Source: Amblyomma americanum (taxonomy: Eukaryota > Arthropoda > Arachnida > Ixodida > Ixodidae). From it: a DNA stretch of 64,000 nt. The notes under the pieces are model-generated. The model did no database searches. It was not told the DNA's origin and saw only the letters and a program-made list of their open reading frames with translations. Positions 36,214 to 47,566 of the stretch are shown one piece after another. The DNA is taken from NCBI RefSeq assembly GCF_052857255.1, contig NC_135500.1:163070683-163134682 (forward strand), given 5' to 3'. The number at the start of each line of letters is the position of its first letter. Within the stretch, counting starts at the first letter, position 1. The translations under genes were made by a program, and so were the position numbers.

Positions 36214-36604
36214 CTATAGACATGTGAGAAGAGCAGAAAAAAATTACATTTTTTCTGTGGGCACTGATGGAGCGCGCTGGCTTTTTTCTTCGTTTTTTTC
36301 ACAGCTTTCTGGAAGTATTTAAAGGTATTTAACTACTTTCAACTACAACACATCATCACCATAAAACAGAAAAACTCACTAATGTGGTTCAACTTCCCGT
36401 GCATACCAGAGCTGTACGACGTCTTTTGTTACTGTCTGGCTAGCAATGGTTGGATAATTTAGCGGCTCAGACATCATGATACATCGGATCACTTATTCAA
36501 CTGAAGCACGTACTGACGCATTTTAAACATCATCGAAGAGCTTCTGTATATATATAAAGTTTTAAAGAAACAGTGCATAGTATGTGAAGTATAGGTTAAA
36601 GCAC
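36214..36604. other. Intron between Ig9b and FN1a exons
   Basis: A 391-bp intron with donor gtgctt and acceptor tatag. It contains no other feature. Confidence 0.75.
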
Positions 36605-36753
36605 CTTGAACGATGAGCTGAATAGTGCGATCTTTCTTCCCGTAAGAGTTGGTAGCCTCGCAGGCAAACACGCCAGAATCCTCTCGACTCACGGACGGAA
36701 TAAAGACCTTGGAGACTATTCCTTCAGCTGTGGTGTCCTCTTGAAGAACGAAT
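36605..36753 (-). CDS. sDscam: Dscam-like exon: second half of Ig9
   Basis: The exon is 149 nt (1 + 49 codons + 1). It begins FVLQEDTTAEG and carries the second Ig cysteine in GVFACEATNSYGKK, ending IQLIVQ. The acceptor cag sits at 36756-36754 after a T-rich tract. The donor, gtgctt at 36604, is weaker than the gtgagt-type donors elsewhere in the gene. The acceptor and the first 31 nt of this exon are repeated twice just upstream in a roughly 174-bp tandem duplication. Its position before FN1 fits Ig9. Confidence 0.92.
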
Positions 36754-37250
36754 CTGAAAAAGTATAAATCGGAACCATTCACTGTCTTGTTTACTGCAGA
36801 GCATTGCAATTTTTATTATATTCAGGGTGTTCAGCGAATACTCAAGCGTGTCTAAACATACGATAGCTGGAAAACAAAAATATTTCGGGAAGAAATCGGC
36901 AGCTGTGGTGTTGTCTTGAAGAACGAATCTGAAAAGTGTAAATCGGAACCGTTCACTGTCTTGTTTACTGTAGAGAATTGCAATATTTATTATATTCAGG
37001 GTGTTAAGCGAATACTCAAGCGTGTCTAAACTTACGATAGCTGGAAAACAAAAACGTTTCGGAAAGAAATCGGCAGCTGTGGTGTCCTCTTGAAGAACGA
37101 ATCTGAAAAGTATAAATCGGTACCGTTCACTGTCTTGTTTACTGTAGAGAATTGCAATATTTATTATATTTAGGGTGTTCAGCGAATACTCAGGCGTGTC
37201 TAAGCATACGATAGCTGGAAAACAAAAACATTTCGGGAAGAAATCGGCAG
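36725..37250. repeat. Tandem duplication (~174-175 bp, 3 copies) spanning the Ig9b splice acceptor
   Basis: CAGCTGTGGTG landmarks recur at 36725, 36900 and 37074, and the array ends near 37250. Each unit contains intronic sequence plus the acceptor and the first 31 nt of exon Ig9b. Only the first copy continues into the real exon; the other two carry decoy acceptors (about 36929 and 37104). The decoy frame reads FVLQDNTTAADFF or FVLQEDTTAADFF and stays open through the array, but is shifted by one base at the true exon and stops at 36724. Confidence 0.85.
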
Positions 37251-38115
37251 CCGCAACTGATGTCAAGGATTATAAAAACATAAAGGTTAGCGAAATTATC
37301 AAAAGTTTACTAATTACCTTCTTAATGAGCACAGTAGGCGGCCAGTAAGAATGTGTCCCTTGTGGGTGCAAACAGAAGGATACTACTGTAATTTCGAACC
37401 ACGAAAATGCTCCAGATATACTTCCATAGGATAGAATAGGGGGAAAATTTCTCCGCTTTAAAGAGATATCAGATTGCTTTTCACGCAGCACCAAACTTGT
37501 CACTGCAACTAGCCACAAAAATCTGCTTATTAATAAATTATTAGCAATATGCGAATTTGTTAGTTACTGCATTATTTAATTAGTGACCTCTGGAGTCTGC
37601 CATGACCAGTAGGCATGGATCAGCCGGGATCTTCTAATGCTGATGCCGAGGTTTTGTACTAAGCACGAAACCCGGGAATACAAGCATCGAGTCCGACAGG
37701 ACCCTTCTCGCCGTGCCTCGTACACCATGACTCGTTACTGCACCAGTCATGGTGGAAAAACCAATCATGGGGTGTGCATGGCTCTTTTGTAGTTCTAATT
37801 GTTCGTATTTAAATATCCCAAAAGCCTAATTCACGACACTCTGTAGTTTGGAAACCCAAGCAGACAGCAACTTTTTTAACATCTTACCTCGTTCAGTTTG
37901 AATAAAATTAGAACTTATTGAAGAGAAAATACCTGGACACTTGGCTTAAAGTAGCAACTGGCTACTGAACACGGCAGTCGACTCTCATTTCAACGAATGC
38001 GTGTCTAAAGCTCCTTGCTGCACCCGTAATGTGCCTGAAATATGGCGACTCATTTTTAATGTTTAACGATAGTTGCTTAGTAATTCATGGGTGAATAGGT
38101 GGATGCTGGGCGTAC
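36754..38115. other. Intron within Ig9
   Basis: It contains the tandem duplication adjoining the downstream exon (to about 37250). An unassigned patch with several CATGACCAG/CCATGACTCG-type words lies at about 37600-37770. No further exon was recognised. Confidence 0.55.
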
Positions 38116-38263
38116 CGTGGAAGAGCAAGGTCTCCGAAGGCTTTTCGATCTTTAGACCACGTCACCGTGAGCGGGGTTTCTCCGAACACCTCGCAGGAAA
38201 TTGTGACGTCGTCCTTAGATTTAACCGTCTTGGTCTCGAACTCCTCGGTGAAGTACGGAGGAA
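38116..38263 (-). CDS. sDscam: Dscam-like exon: first half of Ig9
   Basis: The exon is 148 nt (2 + 48 codons + 2), with acceptor gcgcag at 38264 behind a CT-rich tract and donor gtacgc at 38115. It encodes PPYFTEEFET, the first Ig cysteine in TISCEVFGE and the core Trp in TVTWSKD. It ends in phase 2; the bases CG are completed by A from the next exon to give Arg. The PP-F-E opening is the usual start of Dscam Ig9, the last Ig domain before the fibronectin repeats. Confidence 0.92.
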
Positions 38264-40781
38264 CTGCGCTTTGAAAGAGACAAAGAGCAGTTGTCACGTG
38301 CCCTTGAGTCAAGCTGGCGTGTTTTGACTGCTATTGCGCCAAAAATAGCCGGCGCCGCTGTCAGGCATCAGCTTCTTCCTTAATATTTATGCAAATAAAA
38401 CGACAGAAACTCTGTAAGCATGGACACTGAAATACAACATAAATGGCGTGAACTTTAGGAATGCCTGTTGGTTAAAATGTGGTGCAACAAGAAATTGAAG
38501 GGAGAAATTAATTTAGTGGTATTTTCAGTGAATTGTTAACTGGATCTATATTGTTTACTAGCTTACAAAAAGCCGACAGAAATGCCACGAAAGGCTGAAA
38601 AGCTTATGAGTCTGAGTCTTTATTTCAGACATTGCTTTACATGTCGCACGTGCAGTCGGAAGCAGGCAGCCCGGGCGTTCTAGTAAAACGTCTTTCCTAT
38701 TGTAGAAATGTACAACAGAGTACTTCTAAGAGTGACGCATTACTGGGTTACTCACGCAACAGTATAAAGACATGATTTTTGTTTTAAATTTTACTTGCAG
38801 TAAAATCAGGGTACACTTAAGCTCTGCCTTAAAGGCATGACGCGTTAGCATAAGCAAATTCTTTTTTAGTTGCTTAATTATCATTATTAGTGGACATTGC
38901 AACGGAATTCGTGCAGGCTGATGCGCTTCCATGTGCACAGATTGAAGACAATGAAGACGACGGTTACCAAAGCACAACGTGAAGCACTGCCAGTCGAACA
39001 TACGTATCTCAGAAAGCGCTCGCGCTCCTCCCCTTTTATTCACAAGCGGTGACGTCATATCTCAGCAGCTCCCCTCGGCGGCCTCCGCGATGAGTGGAAA
39101 CTTTCCGCTCCTCTCTCAGAAACGTGCGCCGACTCTTTGGATTTCTTGATCATAGTGCCGACGCTGGGTATTTGCGATACGGTATCCTTAACGCTGGCAC
39201 GTTAAAAATTGACCGAAGTGGCATTTCTTGCGACTGACAAACGTCCCCACCCCATGTCGCACTAACACCGGACGTAAGGTTTTGATCTGTAAAGCGTGCT
39301 TTTTCGCAATAGTACAATTAATGTGGCGAAGCAACAACCAATCGGTTACGTACAACAGCATTATACAGGAGTTTGTGCGCACCGCGTGGTAACCACGTTA
39401 CTGAATGCACACGGCACCTTGATACGCCCAAATCCCTCCGCTGAGCTGAACTGAACTTGGAAAGAGAGAAAATAAATAACAAAAACTGTAGATGTGGTGC
39501 TGCGCTGGTGCAGCTACATGTGGGGCTGCGCTGTCTGGCTTTACTATTTCCCCAGTGCACAAGGTTTCCACCATTGGCTCTCTCCGTAGTCACAAAGTGA
39601 CATCGAGATATGGCAGAAACTTGTAAATATATTGCTGATTATAAGTGATGCATGTACAAAATGTTTGAATTCAACCGCCGTAAGTTATCTGTTGCTTAAA
39701 TTTTGCGACGTCGGCAGGAAACGAAGCAAAAATAATAAAATGGATTGCTTAGCACAGTGCGTCGTTCTGAATGCTGGGTAAAACAAAGAATATGTTTTGT
39801 AAGAGTCTGCAATCAGGACTGAGTAGAGCGTTTATCCCGGCACTCAAGTCAAACAATTTGCGAAATGCTCCGCACGTCAATGTTGTGGGTGGCATCGTGA
39901 ACTAAAAATGAGGATGATATAAAATTCTTATTTCCATTTTTTTTTCAGTACGAGAGTTTGGCTTGTAATTGGCTAAGTGGAAAAGATGATCAGTGAGCAG
40001 CCTTGCTAAAAGAAAAAAATCGATCTACAACCAACTCTTTTTGCCTTTGAGGTGTGTGCAATGTTGTGGGTGACATTGTGAACTAAAGATGACGATATAA
40101 AATTTTTAATTCCATGTTCTTTCGATGCGAGAGTTTGACTTGTAGTTGGCAAGGTAGAAAAGATTATCAGTGAGCACCCTTGCTAAAAGAAAGAAATCAA
40201 TCCATAACCAACTCTTTTTTTTTCCTATGAGGTGTGTGTGCTCTCTTTCAAACTTGGGATCAGTCATATTAAAACTACGCGAAGACACAACCCACCTAGC
40301 CCAAATTCATGCCTTGCTTCAAAATTGATAAGATTTCCATGTTGCTAAAATATATTGACTTATTTATTCACAACCGACAAGAAGGGACAAGCTAGTCACT
40401 TTTTTATTTTACATATCGAGTTTTGTTCAAAGCAGATTAAGATATATTTCAAGAAATTAATTTATCCAGTTTCCTGCAACTTCTCAAACAGCAGCTTATG
40501 AAAGTTAACTATTGTACCCTCAAAAACGTTGGCTATTATATGTACGCAAAAGACGTGCTAGGGAAAACAGAAATTGAACCGAGGCGTGGCTGCGCCTGCG
40601 CCAAACATCTCGCTGGTCACCTTTTGATTATATTATTTAGATAAAGAATATAGCTAATAAACGCGTTTGAGCAGAATGCGCTGCGGGTACTGACAGTAAT
40701 TTATGGTCGTGCATTCAAGGCCGCCAGGCCACAAGGTGCTTCGTGCAACTGAAGCGTACATCGGTGATCTGTCAGTCTCAC
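38264..40781. other. Intron between Ig8b and Ig9a exons
   Basis: The only feature found is a 181-bp direct tandem duplication (39878-40239). No coding exon was found. Confidence 0.55.
39878..40239. repeat. Direct tandem duplication, 181-bp period, two copies
   Basis: CAATGTTGTGGGTG starts each copy (39878, 40059). Shared landmarks include CGAGAGTTTG, CTTGCTAAAAGAAA and AACCAACTCTTTTT. The copies have drifted by scattered substitutions and small indels, so the duplication is not recent. Confidence 0.8.
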
Positions 40782-40964
40782 CGTTGACGTCCAGGTAGGC
40801 GGCAGCAGACAGTGCAGGCCCGACCCCGTTGCTGGCTTCGCAGAGGTAGTGACCCTGGTCCTCGAGCGTCACCTCGGATATGACCAGCGATCCGTTCTCC
40901 AGCACGTGCATGTGGGGGCTGCTGACGACACTCCGGAACTCGGAGACCTTCTCGTTTTTCTTGC
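40782..40964 (-). CDS. sDscam: Dscam-like exon: second half of Ig8
   Basis: The exon is 183 nt (2 + 60 codons + 1), with acceptor ccccag at 40965 and donor gtgaga at 40781. It encodes strands D to G of the Ig domain: LENGSLVISEVTLEDQG, then the second cysteine in HYLCEASNGVG, ending AAYLDVN. The GHYLCEASNGVG motif closely follows the Dscam Ig8 pattern. Joining with the preceding exon makes a Gly codon. The shadow frames here carry no domain signal. Confidence 0.93.
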
Positions 40965-42096
40965 CTGGGGGCCGACAATGGAGAAAGATGAGAGCAACGG
41001 CTGAATGAGACCCCGCGATCGCCGTCCTTTGAGCGGGTCATCTGTTCTCATAGAAATGAAATTGAATCAAGTTTCCCCGCTCACTTGCACAGTCTGTTAT
41101 TTAGGCTTGCTATTTAAAGCATTTTCTTTTGTCTTAATTGTGCCATTCATTCCATTATTTCAACGCTATTTTTTGCGCTCAAACTCTTTCACTCTGGTAC
41201 TCAGTCAATCCTTCTCTCTTCTTCTTTCGCTCTCTTTACAGAAATAAATAAATAACTAAAGAAGAAAGGAAGCCACACACAAAATTCATCCAGTCGGTGC
41301 CGAGATTATAAACGCAAGGAAAGCGCTTGAAGAAACGCGACTCTTAGTTTGCAGAGATTGGTGATTAATAAAAATAGAAGAAGCTCGCTACTGAAGAGCG
41401 AGTTTAGGCCAATAGTCGATTCTGAGACGTCAGCTTATGCCAGTTTATCGATGAACTAGAGATGATACTTGCGGCCGCCCGACATGCGCGTCAATTACCA
41501 GGACGGACTGTCATGTCAGTTTTCAAAGACTGCATAAATATCCCCCGAAGCCCCTTCACGAATTCAAAGTGCTGTTCAGAGAGAAGAACGAAGGAAGAAA
41601 AGTGCGACGCAAGTAAAATAGAAGAAGAAAATTTTATAAACTTCGAAGTGCTGGGTTAGTACTATTACAAACAATTACAGTACCCAAAGTTGTCCACAAC
41701 ATACTGTATGCTTGCGAATCAAATTCCAGGCGGTTTATTTGACGTTTCGGAGCAAGAACACTGAGGGGGATGTTTGAGCAAGACAAAGTATGATGTTTCT
41801 TCTTGCCTTTACTAATGTTTCGGACTCTGAACTGGAAGGCCGTATTGTATAATCACGCTTAGTTCGCTCAGGCGCCGTGTGGGCAAGGTGATAGCATAAA
41901 AGGGCTCCACTTCAGATAGCTGCGAGGACAGAGGGCACCCTGGAAACATAACAGACAATTTTTTTTATTCTTAAAATGACGCTTATTGTAGTCTTTGGGC
42001 GTGCTACTGTGCATTTGTCTCAGTCATGGAAGCATATTGAGGCAATGCGCGGCCACGTGTCTACATGCTTTTATACTTCTATCTGTGCGCCAACGC

Positions 42097-42099
<3 letters not shown>

Positions 42100-42159
<60 letters not shown>
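42100..42159 (+). repeat. (TA)n microsatellite, about 30 units
   Basis: An uninterrupted TA dinucleotide run of about 60 bp abuts the truncated 5' edge of the Ty3/gypsy fragment. Confidence 0.95.
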
Positions 42160-42162
<3 letters not shown>

Positions 42163-43896
42163 CGTCGCCTGCTGGTCTCTCTCCCCATCCTTCGCCATGT
42201 TGATCCCGCCTGTCCGACAGAAATTCACACTGATGCGAGCGGTGTGGGCTTGGGCGCAATTCTTGCCCAGTGAAAGCCTGGGTATCCGGAATATGTCGTC
42301 GCTTACGCCAGCCGCGCCCTCACCAAGGCGGAATCGAACTTTTCTGTCACAGAAAAAGAATGTCTTGCCATCATTTGGGTGATTGCCAAGTTCCGACCTT
42401 ACATTTACGGCCGCCCCTTCTATGTCGTCAAAGACCATCATGCCCTCAGCTGGCTATCCTCCCTCAAAGATCCTTCTGGCCGACTCGCCAGCTGGGCTTT
42501 ACGTCTCCAAGAGTTTGATATTCACGTCATTTATCGCTCTGACCGGAAGCACTCGGACGCCGACGCCCTTTTTCGTTCACCGCTCCCATGCGATTCAGCC
42601 TCTGCCCTCGTCTGTGCTTACGTTTTCTCGCCGTTCGACGTCCATGATATGCTCTCCGAACAACTGAAGGATCCTTAGATCACCTCGCTGCTCACCTTCC
42701 TGAACAATTCCTCGCCGCATTCTTCGTCCCGGAACCTTCGCCGCCAAGCCCACCACTTCGCCGTTCGTGATGGCCTCCTATACCGCCGTAACTACCTCTC
42801 CGACGGGTGGAAGTGGCTGTTGGTGATCCCTCGACACCTCCGTGCTGCCATTTGCGCCTCTTTCCACGCCCCTCCACAATGCGGCCACGCCGGTGTACTG
42901 AAAACATATGCTAGCCTTCGTCTGCGATATTACTGGCGAGGTATGTACCGCTACTTACGTCAGTACATTCGGTCGTGCACCGCCTGCCAACGTCGCTAGA
43001 AACCTCCTCACCCCACCGCTGCTCTTTTGCAGCCGTTACCTTGCCCTGGCCGTCCCTTTGACCGCGTCGGCAGTGATCTTTATGGCCCGCTTCCAACTAC
43101 ATCGGCTAACAATCGCTGGGTCATCGTGGCCGTTGGCCATCTAACATGTTACGTCGAAACGTCGGCTCTCAATTCTGCTACCGCAAACGATGTCGCTCGC
43201 TTCATTCTACACAGTCTTGTTCTTCGTCACGGCGCCCCTAAAGAACTGCTAAGTGACCGCGGCCGTGTTTTTCTCTCGGACGCCGTCGAGACCCTGCTAA
43301 AGCATTCCTAAACCATTCATCGCTGCACCAGCGCCTATCACCCCCAGACCAACGGCATGACTGAGCGGTTCAACCGCACATTCAGTGACATGCTCGCCCA
43401 AGTGCTCCCTTTCGTCACGTGCGCGTATAATACGGCTACGCAGACAACGAGGGGGTTTTCTCCTTTCTTTCACCTATATGGCCGGGAGCCTACATCCTCG
43501 ATGAACGCCTTCCTTCCATATAGCCCTGAGCCTTCCGAGACCACATCACTTTCCGAAGCTCACCTGTATGCCGAAGAATGCCGGCAACTTGCCCGCTTTT
43601 TCACTACACAGCTCGAATGGCATCAGAAGCACCGTCGGGATTCCTCGGACCCTCCCGCGTCATACCCATCTGGCGCCCTCGTTTGGCTCTGGGTGTCTTC
43701 CTCCACTCCCGGCCTCGCCACGAAACTGCCTTCTCGCTATCACGGACCTTACCGTGTTGTGGAACAAACTTCTCGTGTGAACTACATCGTTGAGCCGCTC
43801 GCTCCCCCTTCGGACCACCATCGCCGGGGGAGCGAAACTGTGCATGTCGAGCGCCTCAAGGCTTACTATGATCCGCCCATGCTTTCCTCCCCGTAA
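42160..43896 (+). pseudogene. Ty3/gypsy retrotransposon pol fragment (RNase H + integrase), with nonsense codons
   Basis: One plus-strand frame carries the end of RT and RNase H ([16 protein letters not shown], then VTEKECLAI and [10 protein letters not shown]), then integrase: an H-H-C-C zinc finger ([10 protein letters not shown] ... CTACQ), the DDE core (GSDLYGP, LLSDRG, TERFNR) and a GPY/F-type module (RYHGPYRVVE). The frame never shifts but has stops at 42271, 42676, 42997 and 43309, plus a small deletion after the last catalytic Glu region. Gag, protease, most of RT and recognisable LTRs are absent. It is antisense to the host gene and non-functional. Confidence 0.9.
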
Positions 43897-46055
43897 GTCG
43901 CCAGGATGGCTCCTTTTTTGGCGAGGCGGTAACTTTAATGGGACCGACTGGCAGGAGTTCAAGCAGCGCAGAGAAGAGGTAGACGAAGTGCAGCTGTGAC
44001 TCTCGAGTGACGCCTGTGAGTGTGTCCGTCGATTTATTAAAAATAAGAAAGGAGATAAAATGGTTCTTGAATTCGTTGCAATACAGGTTTATTATATCTA
44101 GCTCATGCATGTTAAAAACCAAAATGTGCAATTTTAGTGTATAATAACCGTAAACATATCTTTCTCCGGTCTTTGCCTCTCAGTTCTTACAAATTTTGTC
44201 CCTCACAGATGCAAACTACCAATGGGTTTTTGTTGATGAAAAGTGCGAGTTTAAAGGAAGCTTCCGCAGACTCTCTTTTTATCTATGTTTTCCCTGCGAC
44301 ACACCCGCCTTCGTGGCGCTTGTCAAAACACAATAATAAAAAAAGCTTGTGTCCTATAAACCTGTAAAAACTAAGTATTCTTCATTTGTTGATTACTATG
44401 CAAAAATAAGGTCGGTGCGCTCGCGCTCGTAGTACTTGAACATTTGTACAGTAAACGTGGCGTAGCCAACAATTTGCGGGACTCGCACTGGTAGGCATAA
44501 AACAGTAGCGCCGCATCAGAAGCGCTCCTTGTATTGCCCAAGCACGTTCAGCGCAAATAAGAGACAGGCGTAGATGTCCAACAAAGATGAGTAATTTTGT
44601 TGAGTGCTAGCTGACAACTTCGGACATTTTGGTACACCCCAACATAAATTATGTTGACAATTCGTGGGCACTAAGTTCTGAAAAGCAAAGGACGTCCACC
44701 ACAAACCCTGCTTTGTGCTAAGAAGCCGCCTTCAGCACAAAAAAGAAAATGATGTGTTCTAAACCTTCATTTCTCTTAGCTTTCCAACTTTACTTTATTG
44801 AAAATCTGTCACTTCCTAAGGCTGAAAAATAGCAACATTGGCGCACCAACAGCCGCCGATATCCAGTAACTTCGCTGAATGTTAAGCGGATTGCAAGAAG
44901 CAGTAGCAAACTGATTAATTTCTACGAGCGCAAAGAAAGGTTTAGTTAAAGAGCTACCGCGCTTTCTGGTAATATCTAGAGCGTTAAGCCTCATAACCAG
45001 TAAGCTTAGCTAGCTGGGTTTTTCGGGCCTAATTACTGTAATGGACGCCTCATTTTTACCCACAAGGAAGAAATATTGCACGCCTTTACGGTGCATACGC
45101 GCGTAGGAAAAAAATTCCTTTGCGCGTAAATAATGACTATGTTCTTAAAATTTGTTCCTTATTAGTCAAAACACGCACTAACGCGCTATTTTCAAGTAAG
45201 AAAGATTCACAACTCAGCTGCATGCGCGGCTGCATATTATTATTTTTTTTTCAGTACAAGAAAATACCAGCTAAATGTTAGCCTAATTCCTTTCATTTCA
45301 CCACAAACATTCTTGAGAGTCTCCAACGAAGGTGTCCTGTTTCCAACAACACAGACAGAAATAGTAGAATAAATTGCATACGTATGAGCAGAGCTTCAAA
45401 AGGCACGTCCGTACATTTAACTCATTAAGGTAACGAGCAAAGTTTACATAAGGGGCGTAAGTTTTATACCTCGCTGTTAAAAAAAAAATAAAACTAGGTT
45501 TGCAACAGAAATTTCAGCTCTCCAGCTGAATCACTGACATAGGCGAAAGGTGAGTGTCGGCTATATTCTTGCGTAGGGATTGTGAATCAGCCGGATGACC
45601 TTAATGAACGTTTTAAAACACACACTTATACAATTCCAGTTGAGGCTGTCGCTTTTACAAACTAATTCCTCTCCAGAAACCTTGAAAAACAGTGTGAGGT
45701 TTGGTGGATTTATTCGTAAAGTCTTCATCAAATTGACCAAATTACGGAATGAGGAACGCGAGGCGATCCGCATGGTTAAAGCTCCAGTCTTCAGAGCAGC
45801 TTAAGCAAACACGTTGAGGGATTAGTTGGTGGTGAATTTGTTCAGGAAAAGTAATTCATCGCTACGAGAGAGTCTTCAGACGCGCACATAGAAAGACATG
45901 AGAAGACAGCGCCTGTGCTGTAATGTCTGTCTGTGGGCTCGTGTGAAAATAGCCTAGCGATTAATTGGCTAAAAAATGCACCACCAACCAGGGAAGCAAC
46001 GTGTTTTGTTAAGTGAACTTTCTTCTACTGCGGGCACTTTTTATCCTGCTTCGAT

Positions 46056-46057
46056 CC

Positions 46058-46088
<31 letters not shown>

Positions 46089-46092
46089 AAAA
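46056..46092 (+). repeat. Poly-C / poly-A run
   Basis: About 23 C followed by about 14 A. It is a simple-sequence tract, and a likely assembly or sequencing weak point. Confidence 0.9.
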
Positions 46093-46680
46093 TATAGCGT
46101 CCGTCCCGTCACGTATGTCGTGCTCGTGTGAACAATGTGTAGCGCTGGATTACTTTTCTAGGAAAAAAAGTTCTGAGCAGCGGTTACTTTTCGCTTTTTG
46201 TAGATTCAACCAGTAAAAAAGCGGTAGCTTGCTTTGGCGTAGAGTAATACGGCGTCTGTCACCGACATTATTGAAATGACTCCCCCCCTCCTTCTTCGCA
46301 TTCCACAGGTACCGAGACTTGCTGTGGACCATTATGCATAATAATTTGACAGAGGAGGCAGTCTTCGATTACAGAAATGTAAAATCACGCGCTCATTATG
46401 CGAACATTTGGAATATGTACACAAAGGTTACTTTTTACTGCCACATAAATCTTTTATACAGTGTTTGAAAATTGATAACTTCTGCACGTCACGTATATGC
46501 GAATACTCTTAAAATAATTGTTCGTGCACTGCACTTTCTTCTCTAGACCTAAAAGCCAGACACGGCCAGTTGAAAAGGACGTACCTTTAGTGATGTTGTT
46601 CCTACACATAACAGAGAGGGTTAAGATAACCTGATATGCTAGACCGAACAATAAAGAGTGCCTGAGCTAGTGCGTCACTG

Positions 46681-46771
46681 AATGAGTGAATAAATAAATG
46701 AATGAATGAATGAATGAATGAATGAATGAATGAATGAATGAATGAATGAATGAATGAATGAATGAATGAAT
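46681..46771 (+). repeat. (TGAA)n microsatellite
   Basis: About 20 TGAA units, the first few imperfect (GAGTGAATAAATAAATG). Translation of the other strand gives an IHSF repeat with no meaning. Confidence 0.95.
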
Positions 46772-46930
46772 GGTCGGCATAAACTTTTGAGCACTGTGTT
46801 AAATTTTTAGACCGAAGATGTCTGACGTCTGGAGAGACCTCCATTGTCGCCATCTTAGTGCTATGCTAGTCGACCGATTATATAAACGCTGGCGCCAGAG
46901 CAGTACAAGGTCGTGTTGAATTGAGCCATC

Positions 46931-47032
46931 ATGTCTGCGTCTGGATTAGATTTCGCGCATAAACACAATACTGTACAAGTCGTTAACGCGACAGTTTCAC
47001 CTCCTGTCGTTTGTAAGTGCAATAAAATTTAA
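46931..47032 (+). CDS. Hypothetical 33-codon ORF with TATA-like and polyadenylation-like signals
   Basis: ATG at 46931 opens MSASGLDFAHKHNTVQVVNA and continues to a TAA at 47030. TATATAAA lies about 50 bp upstream (46879-46886) and AATAAA overlaps the last codons (47021-47026). The compact order of TATA, short leader and AATAAA could equally be a solitary LTR or the edge of an unrecognised retroelement. No homologue is recognised, and the evidence for a protein is weak. Confidence 0.2.
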   Translation: MSASGLDFAHKHNTVQVVNATVSPPVVCKCNKI

Positions 47033-47378
47033 TGCTACTTTTTAGCTCTCTCGCCTCTGACCCGGTTATCGGCAGTTAAACGTGATTTTGTGACATTTGC
47101 GGTGATTGGATTGAGCCATTGAGCATTTTGCGTGGTCTCTGTATAGTACGACGTGTGAAGGGCGCTCTGAATGAGCTAGTGCATGCTTCATCTGTGAAGC
47201 TCTTGTAGGGTGCAGATGTCAGAACGCGTACCCTTTATAGTGAGAAACTCACCCCTTGGTATCGTGTGTTTTAAGCAAATAGCCATGCCTAAAAAGTTTT
47301 AGAAATTCTATTCCGCAATTTTTTTGCGCACAATAATTTCATCATTGTTAATGATGTGCGATCAGCTGACCAAACGAT

Positions 47379-47566
47379 GACCGCCGGACGCCATTTTTCA
47401 CGTGTTTTTTAAATTCAAGGACAAAGAGAAACAAATTGCAGGCCAGAACTATTTCGTCGCGTTAGAGCAACTTCGTATTTCTTTAAAAAGCTATCGGCCT
47501 AATTCAAAGCGTACATTAGCCGACGTGACTGCATTGAGGACGGAAAAGAAAGCTAAGAAGTATTGA
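47379..47566 (+). CDS. Hypothetical coding-like open frame, no start seen
   Basis: Following an in-frame stop, the frame reads FHVFFKFKDKEKQIAGQNYF, then VALEQLRISLKSYRPNSKRT and LADVTALRTEKKAKKY to TGA at 47566. The amino-acid mix looks protein-like, in contrast to the intronic surroundings. There is no ATG in frame; an upstream AG (GATCAG) could be an acceptor. It could be a stray exon or a piece of an unknown transposon ORF. No domain is recognised. Confidence 0.2.

Noticed and set aside
46602..46853. IHSF-repeat protein
   Set aside because: It is a translation of the (TGAA)n microsatellite.
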